DNA from: Stenotrophomonas sp. | GTDB taxonomy: Bacteria; Pseudomonadota; Gammaproteobacteria; Xanthomonadales; Xanthomonadaceae | Assembly (NCBI GenBank): GCA_003510825.1 | Contig: DOKO01000285.1 | Span: 474 to 8,987 of the forward strand | Direction of reading: 5' to 3' | Length of the DNA: 8,514 nt | Part shown: positions 1 through 5,900 of the stretch, one piece after another | How positions within the stretch are numbered: the stretch's first letter is position 1 | Layout of the letters: every line of letters starts with the position of its first letter | Made by a program: the position numbers and the translations under genes | The notes under the pieces: generated by a model | Seen by the model: the letters and a program-made list of their open reading frames with translations, nothing else | What the model was told of the DNA's origin: nothing | The model's database searches: none

Positions 1-2250
1 GAAGACCGCTACGCCAGCGGCTTCCACAACGAACGCCCGGCGGTGCTGCTGATTGTCAGCCGCCAGCCCGGCGCGAACATCATCGCTACCGTCGATGCCA
101 TCCAGGCGCAGCTGCCGCAGCTGCGTGCGCTGCTGCCACCCAGCGTGGACATGCGGCTGGTGATGGACCGCTCGCCGGTCATCCGCGCGACCCTGCACGA
201 AGCCGAACTGACCCTGGTGCTGGCCATCGCCCTGGTGGTGCTGGTGGTGCTTGGCTTCCTTGGCCACTGGCGCGCGGCGCTGGTGCCCAGCGTTGCCATC
301 CCGGTGGTGCTGTTCGGCACGCTGGCGCTGGTGGCGCTGATGGGCTTTTCGCTCAACACGCTTTCGCTGATGGCGCTGATCGTGGCCGCGGTGCTGGTGG
401 TGGACGATGCCATCGTGGTGCTGGAGAACATCGCCCGCCATCGCGAGCTGGGCGCCGACCGCTGGCAGGCCGCCGTGCGTGGCGCGGCCGAAGTGGGCGC
501 CACCCTGCTGTCGATGAACGTGGCGCTGGCGGTGGTATTCGTCTCCATCCTGTTCCTGGATGACTTCGTCGAGCGCCTGTTCCGCGAGTTCTCGCTGACC
601 CTGGTGGCGGCGATGAGCGTATCGGTGGTCGTTGCTCTGAGCCTGGTGCCGATGCTGTGCGCGCGCCTGTTCGTCGATGACGCGCAGCATGCCTCGCGCT
701 GGCAGCGTGGCAGCAACGCGCTGTTCGAGCGCGTGCGTGCGGCCTACCTGCGCACGCTGCAAGCCTGCCTGCGCCGGCTGCGCTGGCCGCTGCTGGCCTT
801 CGTGGCGGTCATCGCGCTCAACGCCTGGCTGTTCCAGCAGGTGCCCAAGGGCGTGGTGCCCAAGCAGGACACCGCGCAGCTGCGCGGCTTCGCCCGCGGC
901 GACGATGGCCTCTCGTTCCAGGCCATGCAGCCGAAGATCGATGCTTACCGCAAGCTGCTGCTGTCCGACCCGGCCATCGAGGACATCATTGGCTATATCG
1001 GTGGCAGCAACGGGGTCAACAACGCCTTCATCATGATCAAGATGAAGCCGCTGGCCGAGCGCAAGGTGTCCAGCCAGGACGTGATCGATCGCCTGCGCGC
1101 GCGCCTGCCCAAGCTGCCCGGCGGCAACCTGTACCTGTGGGTCGACCAGGACATCCGCCTGGAAGGCGGCGGCAGCAGCGGCCAGTACGAGTTCCAGCTG
1201 CTGTCGGCGGACATGGCGCCGCTGCGCGAGTGGGCCCCGAAGGTCGGCGCCGCGCTGCGCGCCCTGCCCGAGCTGGTGGACGTGGAAGCGCAGGGCGAGG
1301 CCGGCATGCGCCAGGTGGTGCTGGACATCGACCGCGAGGCCGCCGCGCGCCATGGCGTGGACCTGAAGACCGTGGCCAACATGCTCAACAACTCCTTCAG
1401 CCAGCGCCAGGTCGCCACCCTGTACGACAGCCTCAACCAGTACCGCGTGGTGATGGAGCTGGACCCGAAGCACACCCAGGACCCGGGCACGCTGGCGCGC
1501 CTGCAGGTAGTGGACGGCAGCGGCCAGCGCATTCCGCTGTCGACCATCGCCAGCTGGCGCTACGGCATGGCGCCGGACCGCATCTACCACAGCGAACAGT
1601 TCGCCTCGATCTGGATCCAGTTCTCGCTGGCCCCGGGTGTCGGCCTGGAACAGGCAACGCAGGCGATCAACGCCGCGATGGCCAAGCTGATGCTGCCGCG
1701 CACCGTGCAGGCCAAGCTGTCCGGTGAAGCCGGTGGCCTGGACAGCCTGCGCGCGCGACAGCTGTGGCTGGTGCTGGGCGCCACGCTGGCGGTCTACCTG
1801 GTGCTGGGCATCCTGTACGAGAGCTTCCTGCAGCCGCTGGTGATCCTGTCCACCCTGCCCTCGGCCGGCATCGGCGCGCTGCTGGCGCTGTGGGTGTTCG
1901 GCAACGAACTGAACCTGATCGCGTTGCTTGGCTTGTTCCTGCTGGTGGGCGTGGTGATGAAGAACACCATCCTGCTGGTGGACTTCGCCCTGGTCGGCGA
2001 GCGGCGTGGCCTGAGCGCGCACGACGCGGTGATGGACGCAGCACGGCTTCGCCTGCGGCCGATCCTGATGACCTCGCTGGCGGCGCTGCTGGGCACGCTG
2101 CCGCTGATGCTGGCCAATGGCGAGGGCTGGGAACTGCGGCAGCCGCTGGGCATCGCGATTGTGGGCGGGTTGCTGGTCAGCCAGTGGCTGACGCTGTACA
2201 CGACGCCGGCGATGTATCTGGCGTTGGCGAGGATCCGCGCGAAGCGGTGA
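1..2250 (+). CDS. RND multidrug efflux permease, MdtC-like (5' end outside window)
   Basis: This is the C-terminal 749 residues of an inner-membrane proton-driven RND (HAE1) pump subunit, which would work with a periplasmic adaptor and an outer-membrane channel. Frame 1 is open from base 1, so the gene starts upstream; about 270-290 residues are missing if it has the usual length of about 1,020-1,040. The proton-relay Asp pair lies in VVDDAIVVLEN (residues 135-136 of this fragment, equivalent to AcrB Asp407/408). The relay Lys lies in VVMKNTILLVDF (residue 654, AcrB Lys940). Periplasmic stretches such as NLYLWVDQDIR, MLNNSFSQRQ and NQYRVVMELDPKHTQD, and the ending LRQPLGIAIVGG...TLYTTPAMYLAL, follow E. 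coli MdtC more closely than AcrB. MdtB/MdtC-type pumps work as heteromers, so a partner permease gene probably lies upstream. It could be SmeK of the SmeIJK pump, but the sequence alone does not prove that. The gene ends in a SMAG hairpin. Confidence 0.93.
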   Translation, partial: EDRYASGFHNERPAVLLIVSRQPGANIIATVDAIQAQLPQLRALLPPSVDMRLVMDRSPVIRATLHEAELTLVLAIALVVLVVLGFLGHWRAALVPSVAIPVVLFGTLALVALMGFSLNTLSLMALIVAAVLVVDDAIVVLENIARHRELGADRWQAAVRGAAEVGATLLSMNVALAVVFVSILFLDDFVERLFREFSLTLVAAMSVSVVVALSLVPMLCARLFVDDAQHASRWQRGSNALFERVRAAYLRTLQACLRRLRWPLLAFVAVIALNAWLFQQVPKGVVPKQDTAQLRGFARGDDGLSFQAMQPKIDAYRKLLLSDPAIEDIIGYIGGSNGVNNAFIMIKMKPLAERKVSSQDVIDRLRARLPKLPGGNLYLWVDQDIRLEGGGSSGQYEFQLLSADMAPLREWAPKVGAALRALPELVDVEAQGEAGMRQVVLDIDREAAARHGVDLKTVANMLNNSFSQRQVATLYDSLNQYRVVMELDPKHTQDPGTLARLQVVDGSGQRIPLSTIASWRYGMAPDRIYHSEQFASIWIQFSLAPGVGLEQATQAINAAMAKLMLPRTVQAKLSGEAGGLDSLRARQLWLVLGATLAVYLVLGILYESFLQPLVILSTLPSAGIGALLALWVFGNELNLIALLGLFLLVGVVMKNTILLVDFALVGERRGLSAHDAVMDAARLRLRPILMTSLAALLGTLPLMLANGEGWELRQPLGIAIVGGLLVSQWLTLYTTPAMYLALARIRAKR

Positions 2251-2263
2251 CTGCGGGCGGCTC

Positions 2264-2286
2264 ATCCACGCATGGCGTGGATCTAC
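2264..2286 (-). repeat. SMAG (GTAG) palindromic repeat
   Basis: ATCCACGC, loop ATG, GCGTGGAT, followed by CTAC, so GTAG leads the element on the minus strand. It fills the 38-base gap between the convergent RND permease stop (2250) and the DUF5076-like stop (2289). It could act as an RNA hairpin for both 3' ends. There is no U-tract, so it is not a classical terminator. Confidence 0.9.
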
Positions 2287-2288
2287 TG

Positions 2289-2600
2289 TCAGTGGCGCAC
2301 GACGAACCCGCCGGACCGGCCACTGGATGGCGCCTGCAGCTCCTCATTGAAAGCCGCTTTGATGGCCGCGATGGCAACGTCCCGGTCCATGCCCTTGCTG
2401 GTCACCAGCGCGTCGGCCACGTGCTGGGCAACATCGGCGAGGATCCGGCCCCAGGCACGTTCTTCCTGGATGTCGGGACGATCCTCGTACAGCCCCACCT
2501 TCAACGAAGCATGCAGCCCGCGTTCGGCGATCCACACACGGATCATCTCGACGGACGATTCGTCGCGTTGTGCAGCGTCAGGGATGAGCAGTTCATTCAT
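2289..2600 (-). CDS. DUF5076-like small protein
   Basis: The 103-residue protein begins MNELLIPDAAQRD and contains VEMIRVWIAERGLHASLKVG and ERAWGRILADVAQHVADAL. From memory this pattern fits the uncharacterised DUF5076 family of about 90-100 residues, for which no function is established. There is no signal peptide or membrane helix, so it is probably cytoplasmic. The C-terminal 15 residues (Ser/Gly/Arg-rich) look disordered. The ATG at 2598-2600 has no clear Shine-Dalgarno sequence, but the family signature starts right at this Met. The gene runs convergently with the RND permease and looks monocistronic, with SMAG elements just beyond its stop and about 40 bases before its start. Confidence 0.8.
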   Translation of the reverse strand: MNELLIPDAAQRDESSVEMIRVWIAERGLHASLKVGLYEDRPDIQEERAWGRILADVAQHVADALVTSKGMDRDVAIAAIKAAFNEELQAPSSGRSGGFVVRH

Positions 2601-2640
2601 GGCGGCAGCCGAAGGGACAGGTTGCCGGATTGTGGCCCAT

Positions 2641-2663
2641 ATCCACGCGTGGCGTGGATCTAC
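2641..2663 (-). repeat. SMAG repeat, first of a pair
   Basis: ATCCACGC, loop GTG, GCGTGGAT, then CTAC. The stem is identical to the copy at 2264 and the loop has changed from ATG to GTG. It lies 6 bases from a second SMAG of the same orientation. Confidence 0.88.
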
Positions 2664-2669
2664 TGCGTC

Positions 2670-2692
2670 AGTCGAGCATGGCTCGACTCTAC
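2670..2692 (-). repeat. SMAG repeat, divergent stem, second of a pair
   Basis: AGTCGAGC, loop ATG, GCTCGACT, then CTAC. The layout matches the neighbouring copy (8-bp stem, 3-base loop, terminal GTAG on the minus strand), but the stem sequence is unrelated, so it is a different SMAG subfamily. The two copies form a head-to-tail dimer. Confidence 0.85.
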
Positions 2693-2701
2693 AAGAAAGG
2701 T

Positions 2702-2800
2702 ATCACCACCCCGGCGATGTACCTGGCGCTGTCGCACTTACGCAGCGCCAGGCGCATCGCCGGTGCGGACGGGTCGGCCTCCAACTCCGACCGACCCTGA
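2702..2800 (+). pseudogene. Relic of an RND permease C-terminus
   Basis: Read from 2702, the plus strand gives I-TTPAMYLALSHLRSARR and continues to a TGA at 2798-2800. TTPAMYLAL is identical to the last membrane-helix signature of the intact permease, where TTPAMYLALARIRAKR ends the protein. Over ten codons (2200-2229 against 2705-2734) 25 of 30 bases match, with the changes mostly at third positions, which suggests an old coding duplicate. No start codon or upstream RND sequence remains; the homology begins about ten bases after the SMAG pair. It may be the tail of a lost tandem RND gene or the original 3' end displaced by an insertion. It is too short to be functional, and the homology is short enough that confidence is only moderate. 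Confidence 0.6.
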
Positions 2801-2851
2801 TCGCGGCCGCACCCCCGCAGGCGCTGGCCGCCATCCACACACGTGCCGCGA

Positions 2852-3925
2852 TCAAGCGGCTTCAGACACCTTTACTTCACGACGGGCGCGCACGGCAGCG
2901 GCCAGGCGCTCCAGCACGTCCACGGTGGTGTCCCAATCAATGCAGCCATCGGTGATGCTCTGGCCGTAGACCAGCGGCTGGCCTTCGACCAGTTCCTGGC
3001 GGCCACCGACCAGATGGCTTTCCACCATCACGCCGACGATGCGCTGTTCGCCGTCTTCCAGCTGGGTGGCGATGTCCTCGATCACTTTCGGCTGGTTTTC
3101 GGGGTTCTTGAGGCTGTTGGCGTGGCTGGCATCGATCATCAGGCGCGTCGGCAGCTTGGCCTTGGCCAGTGCCTGGCAGGCCTCGCCGACGCTGGCCGCA
3201 TCGTAGTTCGGCTGCTTGCCGCCACGCAGGATCACATGGCAATCCGGGTTGCCGGTGGTCGACACGATGGCGGTGCCGCCCTGCTTGGTGACCGACAGGA
3301 AGTGGTGCGGATTGGACGCTGCGCCCACTGCATCGGCCGCGATCTTGACGTTGCCGTCGGTGCCGTTCTTGAAGCCGACCGGGCACGAAAGGCCCGAGGC
3401 CAGTTCGCGGTGCACCTGGCTTTCGGTGGTGCGCGCGCCAATGGCGCCCCAGGCAACCAGATCGGCGATGTACTGCGGCGAGATCACATCGAGGAACTCG
3501 ACGCCGGCCGGCAGGCCCAGCTTGTTGATGTCGCGCAGCAGGCCGCGGGCAATGCGCAGGCCCTTGTCGATCTTGAAGCTGCCATCCAGGTCCGGATCGT
3601 TGATCAGGCCCTTCCAGCCCACCGTGGTGCGCGGCTTTTCGAAGTACACGCGCATGACGATTTCCAGTTCGCCGGCCAGCGCATCGCGCAGGGGCTTCAG
3701 GCGCTGGGCGTATTCGATGGCCGCATGCGAATCGTGGATCGAGCACGGGCCCACCACGACGGCCAGGCGGTCGTCACGGCCATGCAGGATCTCGTGCAGG
3801 GCCGCGCGCGAGGCGCTGACGGTGTCGGAGGCTTCATCGTCGCAGGGCAGCATCGCCAGCAGCTGGGCGGGCGGTGTCAGCGGTTCGATGGTGCGGATGC
3901 GAAGGTCGTCGGTGTGCGGGGGCAT
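2852..3925 (-). CDS. aroG: DAHP synthase (type I, AroG-like)
   Basis: This enzyme (3-deoxy-7-phosphoheptulonate synthase) condenses phosphoenolpyruvate and erythrose 4-phosphate, the committed first step of the shikimate pathway, in the cytoplasm. The 357-residue protein aligns with E. coli AroG almost without gaps, so numbering carries over. Metal ligands are Cys61 (VGPCSIHD), His268 (DASHANS), Glu302 (MVESHL) and Asp326 (SITDGC). Substrate residues include Arg92, Lys97 (EKPRTT), Arg165 (GARTTES), Lys186 (GFKNGTDG) and Arg234 (ILRGG). Residues lining the AroG phenylalanine site (Asp6, Asp7, Pro150, Ser180, Phe209, Ser211) are kept, which suggests Phe-type rather than Tyr-type feedback; the effector itself is inference. 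An in-frame ATG at 3970 exists but touches the attenuator U-tract. The ATG at 3925 has GGAG 10 bases upstream and matches the AroG N-terminus. Expression is probably set by the attenuator upstream. Confidence 0.96.
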   Translation of the reverse strand: MPPHTDDLRIRTIEPLTPPAQLLAMLPCDDEASDTVSASRAALHEILHGRDDRLAVVVGPCSIHDSHAAIEYAQRLKPLRDALAGELEIVMRVYFEKPRTTVGWKGLINDPDLDGSFKIDKGLRIARGLLRDINKLGLPAGVEFLDVISPQYIADLVAWGAIGARTTESQVHRELASGLSCPVGFKNGTDGNVKIAADAVGAASNPHHFLSVTKQGGTAIVSTTGNPDCHVILRGGKQPNYDAASVGEACQALAKAKLPTRLMIDASHANSLKNPENQPKVIEDIATQLEDGEQRIVGVMVESHLVGGRQELVEGQPLVYGQSITDGCIDWDTTVDVLERLAAAVRARREVKVSEAA

Positions 3926-3971
3926 TGCGGGGGTTCTCCGGAACGTTGGGGGTCCCCAGCGTGGCGACATG

Positions 3972-4001
3972 AAAAAAGCCGCCAGGTTCGCTGGCGGCTT
4001 T
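3972..4001 (-). terminator. Intrinsic terminator/attenuator in the aroG leader
   Basis: On the minus strand AAAGCCGCCAG (4001-3991), loop CGAAC, and CTGGCGGCTTT (3985-3975) form a perfect 11-bp GC-rich stem that runs into a U-tract. It ends 47 bases before the aroG start codon and 24 bases beyond the leader-peptide stop codon begins the stem. This is the position of an attenuator (segment 3:4), not of a gene-end terminator. Confidence 0.9.
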
Positions 4002-4052
4002 CGGGAATGCGTCTGAAGGTTTCTTCAGGGTGAGCGCAGTCCTTCCTCCGCC
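3993..4052 (-). promoter_or_regulatory. Predicted antiterminator pairing (segments 2 and 3)
   Basis: GGCGG (4052-4048) can pair with CCGCC (3997-3993), which is inside the first arm of the terminator. GAAGG (4045-4041) can pair with CCTTC (4019-4015). The two pairings are collinear, so together they form one interrupted stem that excludes the terminator. A ribosome stalled on codons 8-13 would disrupt segment 1 yet leave 4052-4041 largely free. A ribosome at the stop codon would mask it. A small hairpin CTGAAG-AAAC-CTTCAG (4029-4014) also overlaps the leader stop codon. The structure is predicted by eye, without energy calculation. Confidence 0.6.
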
Positions 4053-4102
4053 GTGGGCTTCGGAAAGTAATACCAATAAAAGTTGGCGTGGACTGCGTTC
4101 AT
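4025..4102 (-). CDS. Aromatic amino acid leader peptide of aroG
   Basis: A 25-codon reading frame starts at ATG 4102-4100 and stops at TGA 4027-4025. Residues 8-13 are FYWYYF (codons TTT TAT TGG TAT TAC TTT, 4081-4064): two Phe, three Tyr and one Trp in a row. It lies upstream of the DAHP synthase gene and is followed by an intrinsic terminator, the layout of a ribosome-stalling attenuator peptide. Scarcity of any of the three charged aromatic tRNAs would stall the ribosome there and let aroG be transcribed. The product itself is expected to have no other role. No Shine-Dalgarno sequence precedes the ATG, and the best promoter would start the mRNA only about 2 bases before it. Confidence 0.88.
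   Translation of the reverse strand: MNAVHANFYWYYFPKPTAEEGLRSP
4035..4097 (-). promoter_or_regulatory. Leader RNA segments 1 and 2 (pre-emptor pairing)
   Basis: CGCAGTCC (4097-4090), in leader codons 2-5, is perfectly complementary over 8 bases to GGACTGCG (4042-4035), just past the aromatic codons. This 1:2 stem would form when the leader is not being translated. It leaves the downstream terminator free to fold. It is the counterpart of the 1:2 hairpin in classical amino-acid attenuators. Confidence 0.7.
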
Positions 4103-4110
4103 GGGGTGTA

Positions 4111-4138
4111 TTGATAGCACAGCTTTTGCGCAGTGCAA
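4111..4138 (-). promoter_or_regulatory. Promoter of the aroG leader
   Basis: On the minus strand TTGCAC (4138-4133) and TATCAA (4116-4111) are separated by 16 bases, a plausible sigma-70 promoter. The predicted start is near 4104, about two bases before the leader ATG, so the transcript would be almost leaderless; this agrees with the absence of a ribosome-binding site. Confidence 0.55.
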
Positions 4139-4140
4139 AA
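4124..4140. promoter_or_regulatory. Inverted repeat over the aroG -35 region
   Basis: TTTTGC, five bases, GCAAAA form a perfect inverted repeat that covers the proposed -35 box. It could be an operator for an unidentified regulator. It does not match the TrpR or TyrR boxes known from enterobacteria, and no U-tract follows on either strand to make it a convincing terminator. Confidence 0.35.
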
Positions 4141-4182
4141 TGTTTCATCGGCAACTGCGGGAGCTGTTCAGGCGGGCGCGCC

Positions 4183-4443
4183 TCAGCGCTTGCCGTGCAC
4201 TTCCACATCCAGCAGCAGGCCTTCGTGGATGTCCACCCATCGCTCCACCACGCGGTCCAGCTCCTTCTGTGCCTCATCCAGCTGCTCGGGGTTGAGCAGG
4301 GAGCGGGCGGTGTAAAGGTCGGACACCAGCTGCCGCAGGGTCGATTCCAGGATGGCGACCGACGGCCCTTCCAGCCCCGGCAACTGCAGTGCCGGGCTGT
4401 CGCCAAGGGTTCCGTACAGCGTGACCTGGAGCTTGCTCTGCAT
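4183..4443 (-). CDS. Hypothetical protein, 86 residues
   Basis: Not recognised. From the ATG at 4443 the protein starts MQSKLQVTLYGTLGDSPALQ and continues as a helical, Glu/Leu-rich segment (about residues 31-75, with ILESTLRQLVSDLYTARSLL and EQLDEAQKELDRVVERWVD) that could form a helical hairpin or coiled coil. It has no signal peptide, membrane helix or cysteine, so it is probably a soluble cytoplasmic protein. The frame stays open further upstream, but the ATG at 4443 is favoured because AGGGAAG lies 6 bases before it. It is transcribed in the same direction as the aroG leader, which begins about 80 bases downstream; no terminator is visible between them, so some readthrough into the leader is possible. 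Confidence 0.7.
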   Translation of the reverse strand: MQSKLQVTLYGTLGDSPALQLPGLEGPSVAILESTLRQLVSDLYTARSLLNPEQLDEAQKELDRVVERWVDIHEGLLLDVEVHGKR

Positions 4444-4574
4444 GATCGACTTCCCTGCGGGTGGACATGGGCAGCCGTCATGTTTACCGCGTATTGGTGA
4501 CAGGCGCATGTGCCTGCTGCTCCCCTGCGCTTCAACGACCAGGCCGGGCAGCACCGAAACGCCTTCTTTGACAC

Positions 4575-5114
4575 CTATCTCGTCTGCGCCACTCGCGGCG
4601 GGGTGAGCAACACATCCATGACCATTACAGCAAGTCGTCTTGGATCATCCGGATGCACACCCATCTGCTCTTCGAGCACCTGCTTGGCATCGCCGCGATA
4701 GATCGCCTCATCACTTGCGATGAACCCCTGCAACCACATGAAAGAAGCACATTCGGAAGGCATCGCACCCGAGCGCATTGCGGCATCGTCATAGGCAGCG
4801 ACGCGATCTACATCGTCCGCGCGACGCTTCTGCAAGCGCCACGCATCCCGGAATATCCGGGAAAGGACGGTGTCATCTCCTGCCAGATAGTTTTGAGCAT
4901 CATTCAGATCGGCCGGAATCCTGAAGCCATTGTCGAACCAATCGTCATATAACGCCTGCCAGCTTGTCATGCACTGCTCATTGTGAATCGCGAATCTTTC
5001 GATTGATGACATTCCGGAGCCGTTCCCACGAGGGGCAACGAACCGATCAGATTCACGCACAGCCGCACATCCCATTAAAGACAATGTCATGGCCAGAAAA
5101 ACAATAATTTTCAC
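4575..5114 (-). CDS. Putative lipoprotein of unknown function
   Basis: The 179-residue product starts at a GTG (5114-5112) preceded by GGGAG at 7 bases. It begins with a lipoprotein signal: charged Lys2, hydrophobic IIVFLAMTLSL, then LMGC with the lipid-accepting Cys at residue 16. The mature part is helical and acidic, with two further cysteines (NEQCMTSW and PSECASFM) that could form a disulfide in the periplasm. The residue after the lipid Cys is Ala, not Asp, so sorting to the outer membrane is more likely than inner-membrane retention (rule known from E. coli). The frame is open further upstream, but that extension lacks a ribosome-binding site and would bury the signal peptide. It follows the exported-protein gene by 95 bases on the same strand and shares its lower GC. 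Family not recognised. Confidence 0.72.
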   Translation of the reverse strand: MKIIVFLAMTLSLMGCAAVRESDRFVAPRGNGSGMSSIERFAIHNEQCMTSWQALYDDWFDNGFRIPADLNDAQNYLAGDDTVLSRIFRDAWRLQKRRADDVDRVAAYDDAAMRSGAMPSECASFMWLQGFIASDEAIYRGDAKQVLEEQMGVHPDDPRRLAVMVMDVLLTPPRVAQTR

Positions 5115-5209
5115 AAGCCATCTCCCGGGGTAACAGAAGTCTGAAATTCGCGCTCCAGTGCCTTCAACAGCAAATGCCTCACAGAGGCTTGCCCTCGGCA
5201 GGCAACATC

Positions 5210-5716
5210 TCACCTCCGTCGCTGATGGCAGGAGCCGAGCCTGACGCCGTCACGCAGGTATAGATCGTCCCCCTTCCCGTAATTCAACTTCCACCCCAGG
5301 AGATCCTGCGACGAGCTCACGTAGAAATTGAAGGTCCCGTAGTGCTGGCTGGACTCAATATCGAACCCTTTGACCTTGCCAGCCGGAATATCGAATACGC
5401 ACTCCCGGACGATATTAAATCCTGCCGATCCGTATACCCATTTCCGGCCCACAGAAAAATCCACACCGGGATCATGGTAGAGAGTGAAGTATCTGGAACT
5501 GATGCAGTTCCTGGATGGCCTCAAAGCGCCGCAATCGTCCAGAACAAACGAATCACTGGACATGACCAGGAACTTCCTTCCAAAATCGATCATCGCAGTC
5601 ATTCCATCACGCTTGTTGACTCCGTCTACATAGTAGACATCCAAGGCGCCAGCCTCGCCCGATACACATGACATAACCAGAGCCACCACAACGCCAGTTA
5701 CTTGCATCTCGCGCAT
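5210..5716 (-). CDS. Putative exported protein of unknown function
   Basis: The 168-residue product starts at ATG 5716, which has AAGGA 7 bases upstream. Residues 1-24 form a signal peptide (hydrophobic VTGVVVALVM) with a plausible signal peptidase I site after AGA24, before LDVYYVDG. An alternative is lipidation at Cys17 (VMSC), although Met at -2 is unusual. The mature protein is rich in Tyr, Asp and Phe and looks mainly beta. It has four cysteines (DDC, RNC, REC, GSC) suited to two disulfides. It carries no family signature that I recognise. Codons here use many A/T third positions, unlike the neighbouring housekeeping genes; 5401-5460, for example, is 29/60 GC. With the downstream lipoprotein it looks like a two-gene accessory unit. 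Confidence 0.7.
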   Translation of the reverse strand: MREMQVTGVVVALVMSCVSGEAGALDVYYVDGVNKRDGMTAMIDFGRKFLVMSSDSFVLDDCGALRPSRNCISSRYFTLYHDPGVDFSVGRKWVYGSAGFNIVRECVFDIPAGKVKGFDIESSQHYGTFNFYVSSSQDLLGWKLNYGKGDDLYLRDGVRLGSCHQRRR

Positions 5717-5837
5717 CTGGGTATCCTTCTGTCGGAAGACGACAACATGTCGATCGAGAAACAGCCACAGGCATCTTCGCAGCTTCGCAGCTTCGCTCCC
5801 AGCCTCTCGATTTCTCCCTTGCACACTACCTGGAGCC

Positions 5838-5858
5838 GCCGGGCATGGCCCGGCGCTA
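5838..5858 (-). repeat. SMAG repeat, GCCGGGC subfamily, GTAG decayed
   Basis: GCCGGGC, loop ATG, GCCCGGC, followed by GCTAT where GCTAC would be expected. The stem matches the copy at 6275. Together with the copy at 5878 it fills the upstream flank of the exported-protein gene. Confidence 0.72.
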
Positions 5859-5877
5859 TCGGGTCGTGTGGGGGTTC

Positions 5878-5900
5878 ATCCACGCATGGCGTGGATCTAC
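5878..5900 (-). repeat. SMAG repeat that supplies a stop codon
   Basis: ATCCACGC, loop ATG, GCGTGGAT, then CTAC (5897-5900). On the minus strand the terminal GTAG contains the TAG stop (5899-5897) of the small gene at 5897-6238, so the element begins inside that reading frame. Confidence 0.9.

Noticed and set aside
2264..2692. CRISPR-like spaced repeats
   Set aside because: The palindromes are irregularly spaced, differ in stem sequence, and occur singly or in pairs through the window; they are REP-type elements.
3926..3970. Upstream in-frame ATG for aroG (15 extra residues)
   Set aside because: It directly follows the terminator U-tract and has no ribosome-binding site. The ATG at 3925 has GGAG upstream and reproduces the AroG N-terminus and residue numbering (Asp6/Asp7, Cys61).
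2843..4033. Long plus-strand open frame of 396 codons opposite aroG
   Set aside because: It is antisense to a clearly conserved enzyme, has no recognisable domain, and is explained by high GC and codon bias.
5342..5671. 109-codon plus-strand frame opposite the exported-protein gene
   Set aside because: The minus-strand gene has a ribosome-binding site and a signal peptide; the plus-strand frame has neither.
5740..5752. CGACA-ACA-TGTCG palindrome upstream of the exported-protein gene
   Set aside because: Five-base arms are common by chance and no promoter elements can be placed around it.
5776..5796. Tandem TTCGCAGC repeat, about 2.6 units
   Set aside because: Short and imperfect, in a spacer upstream of the exported-protein gene; no function can be supported.
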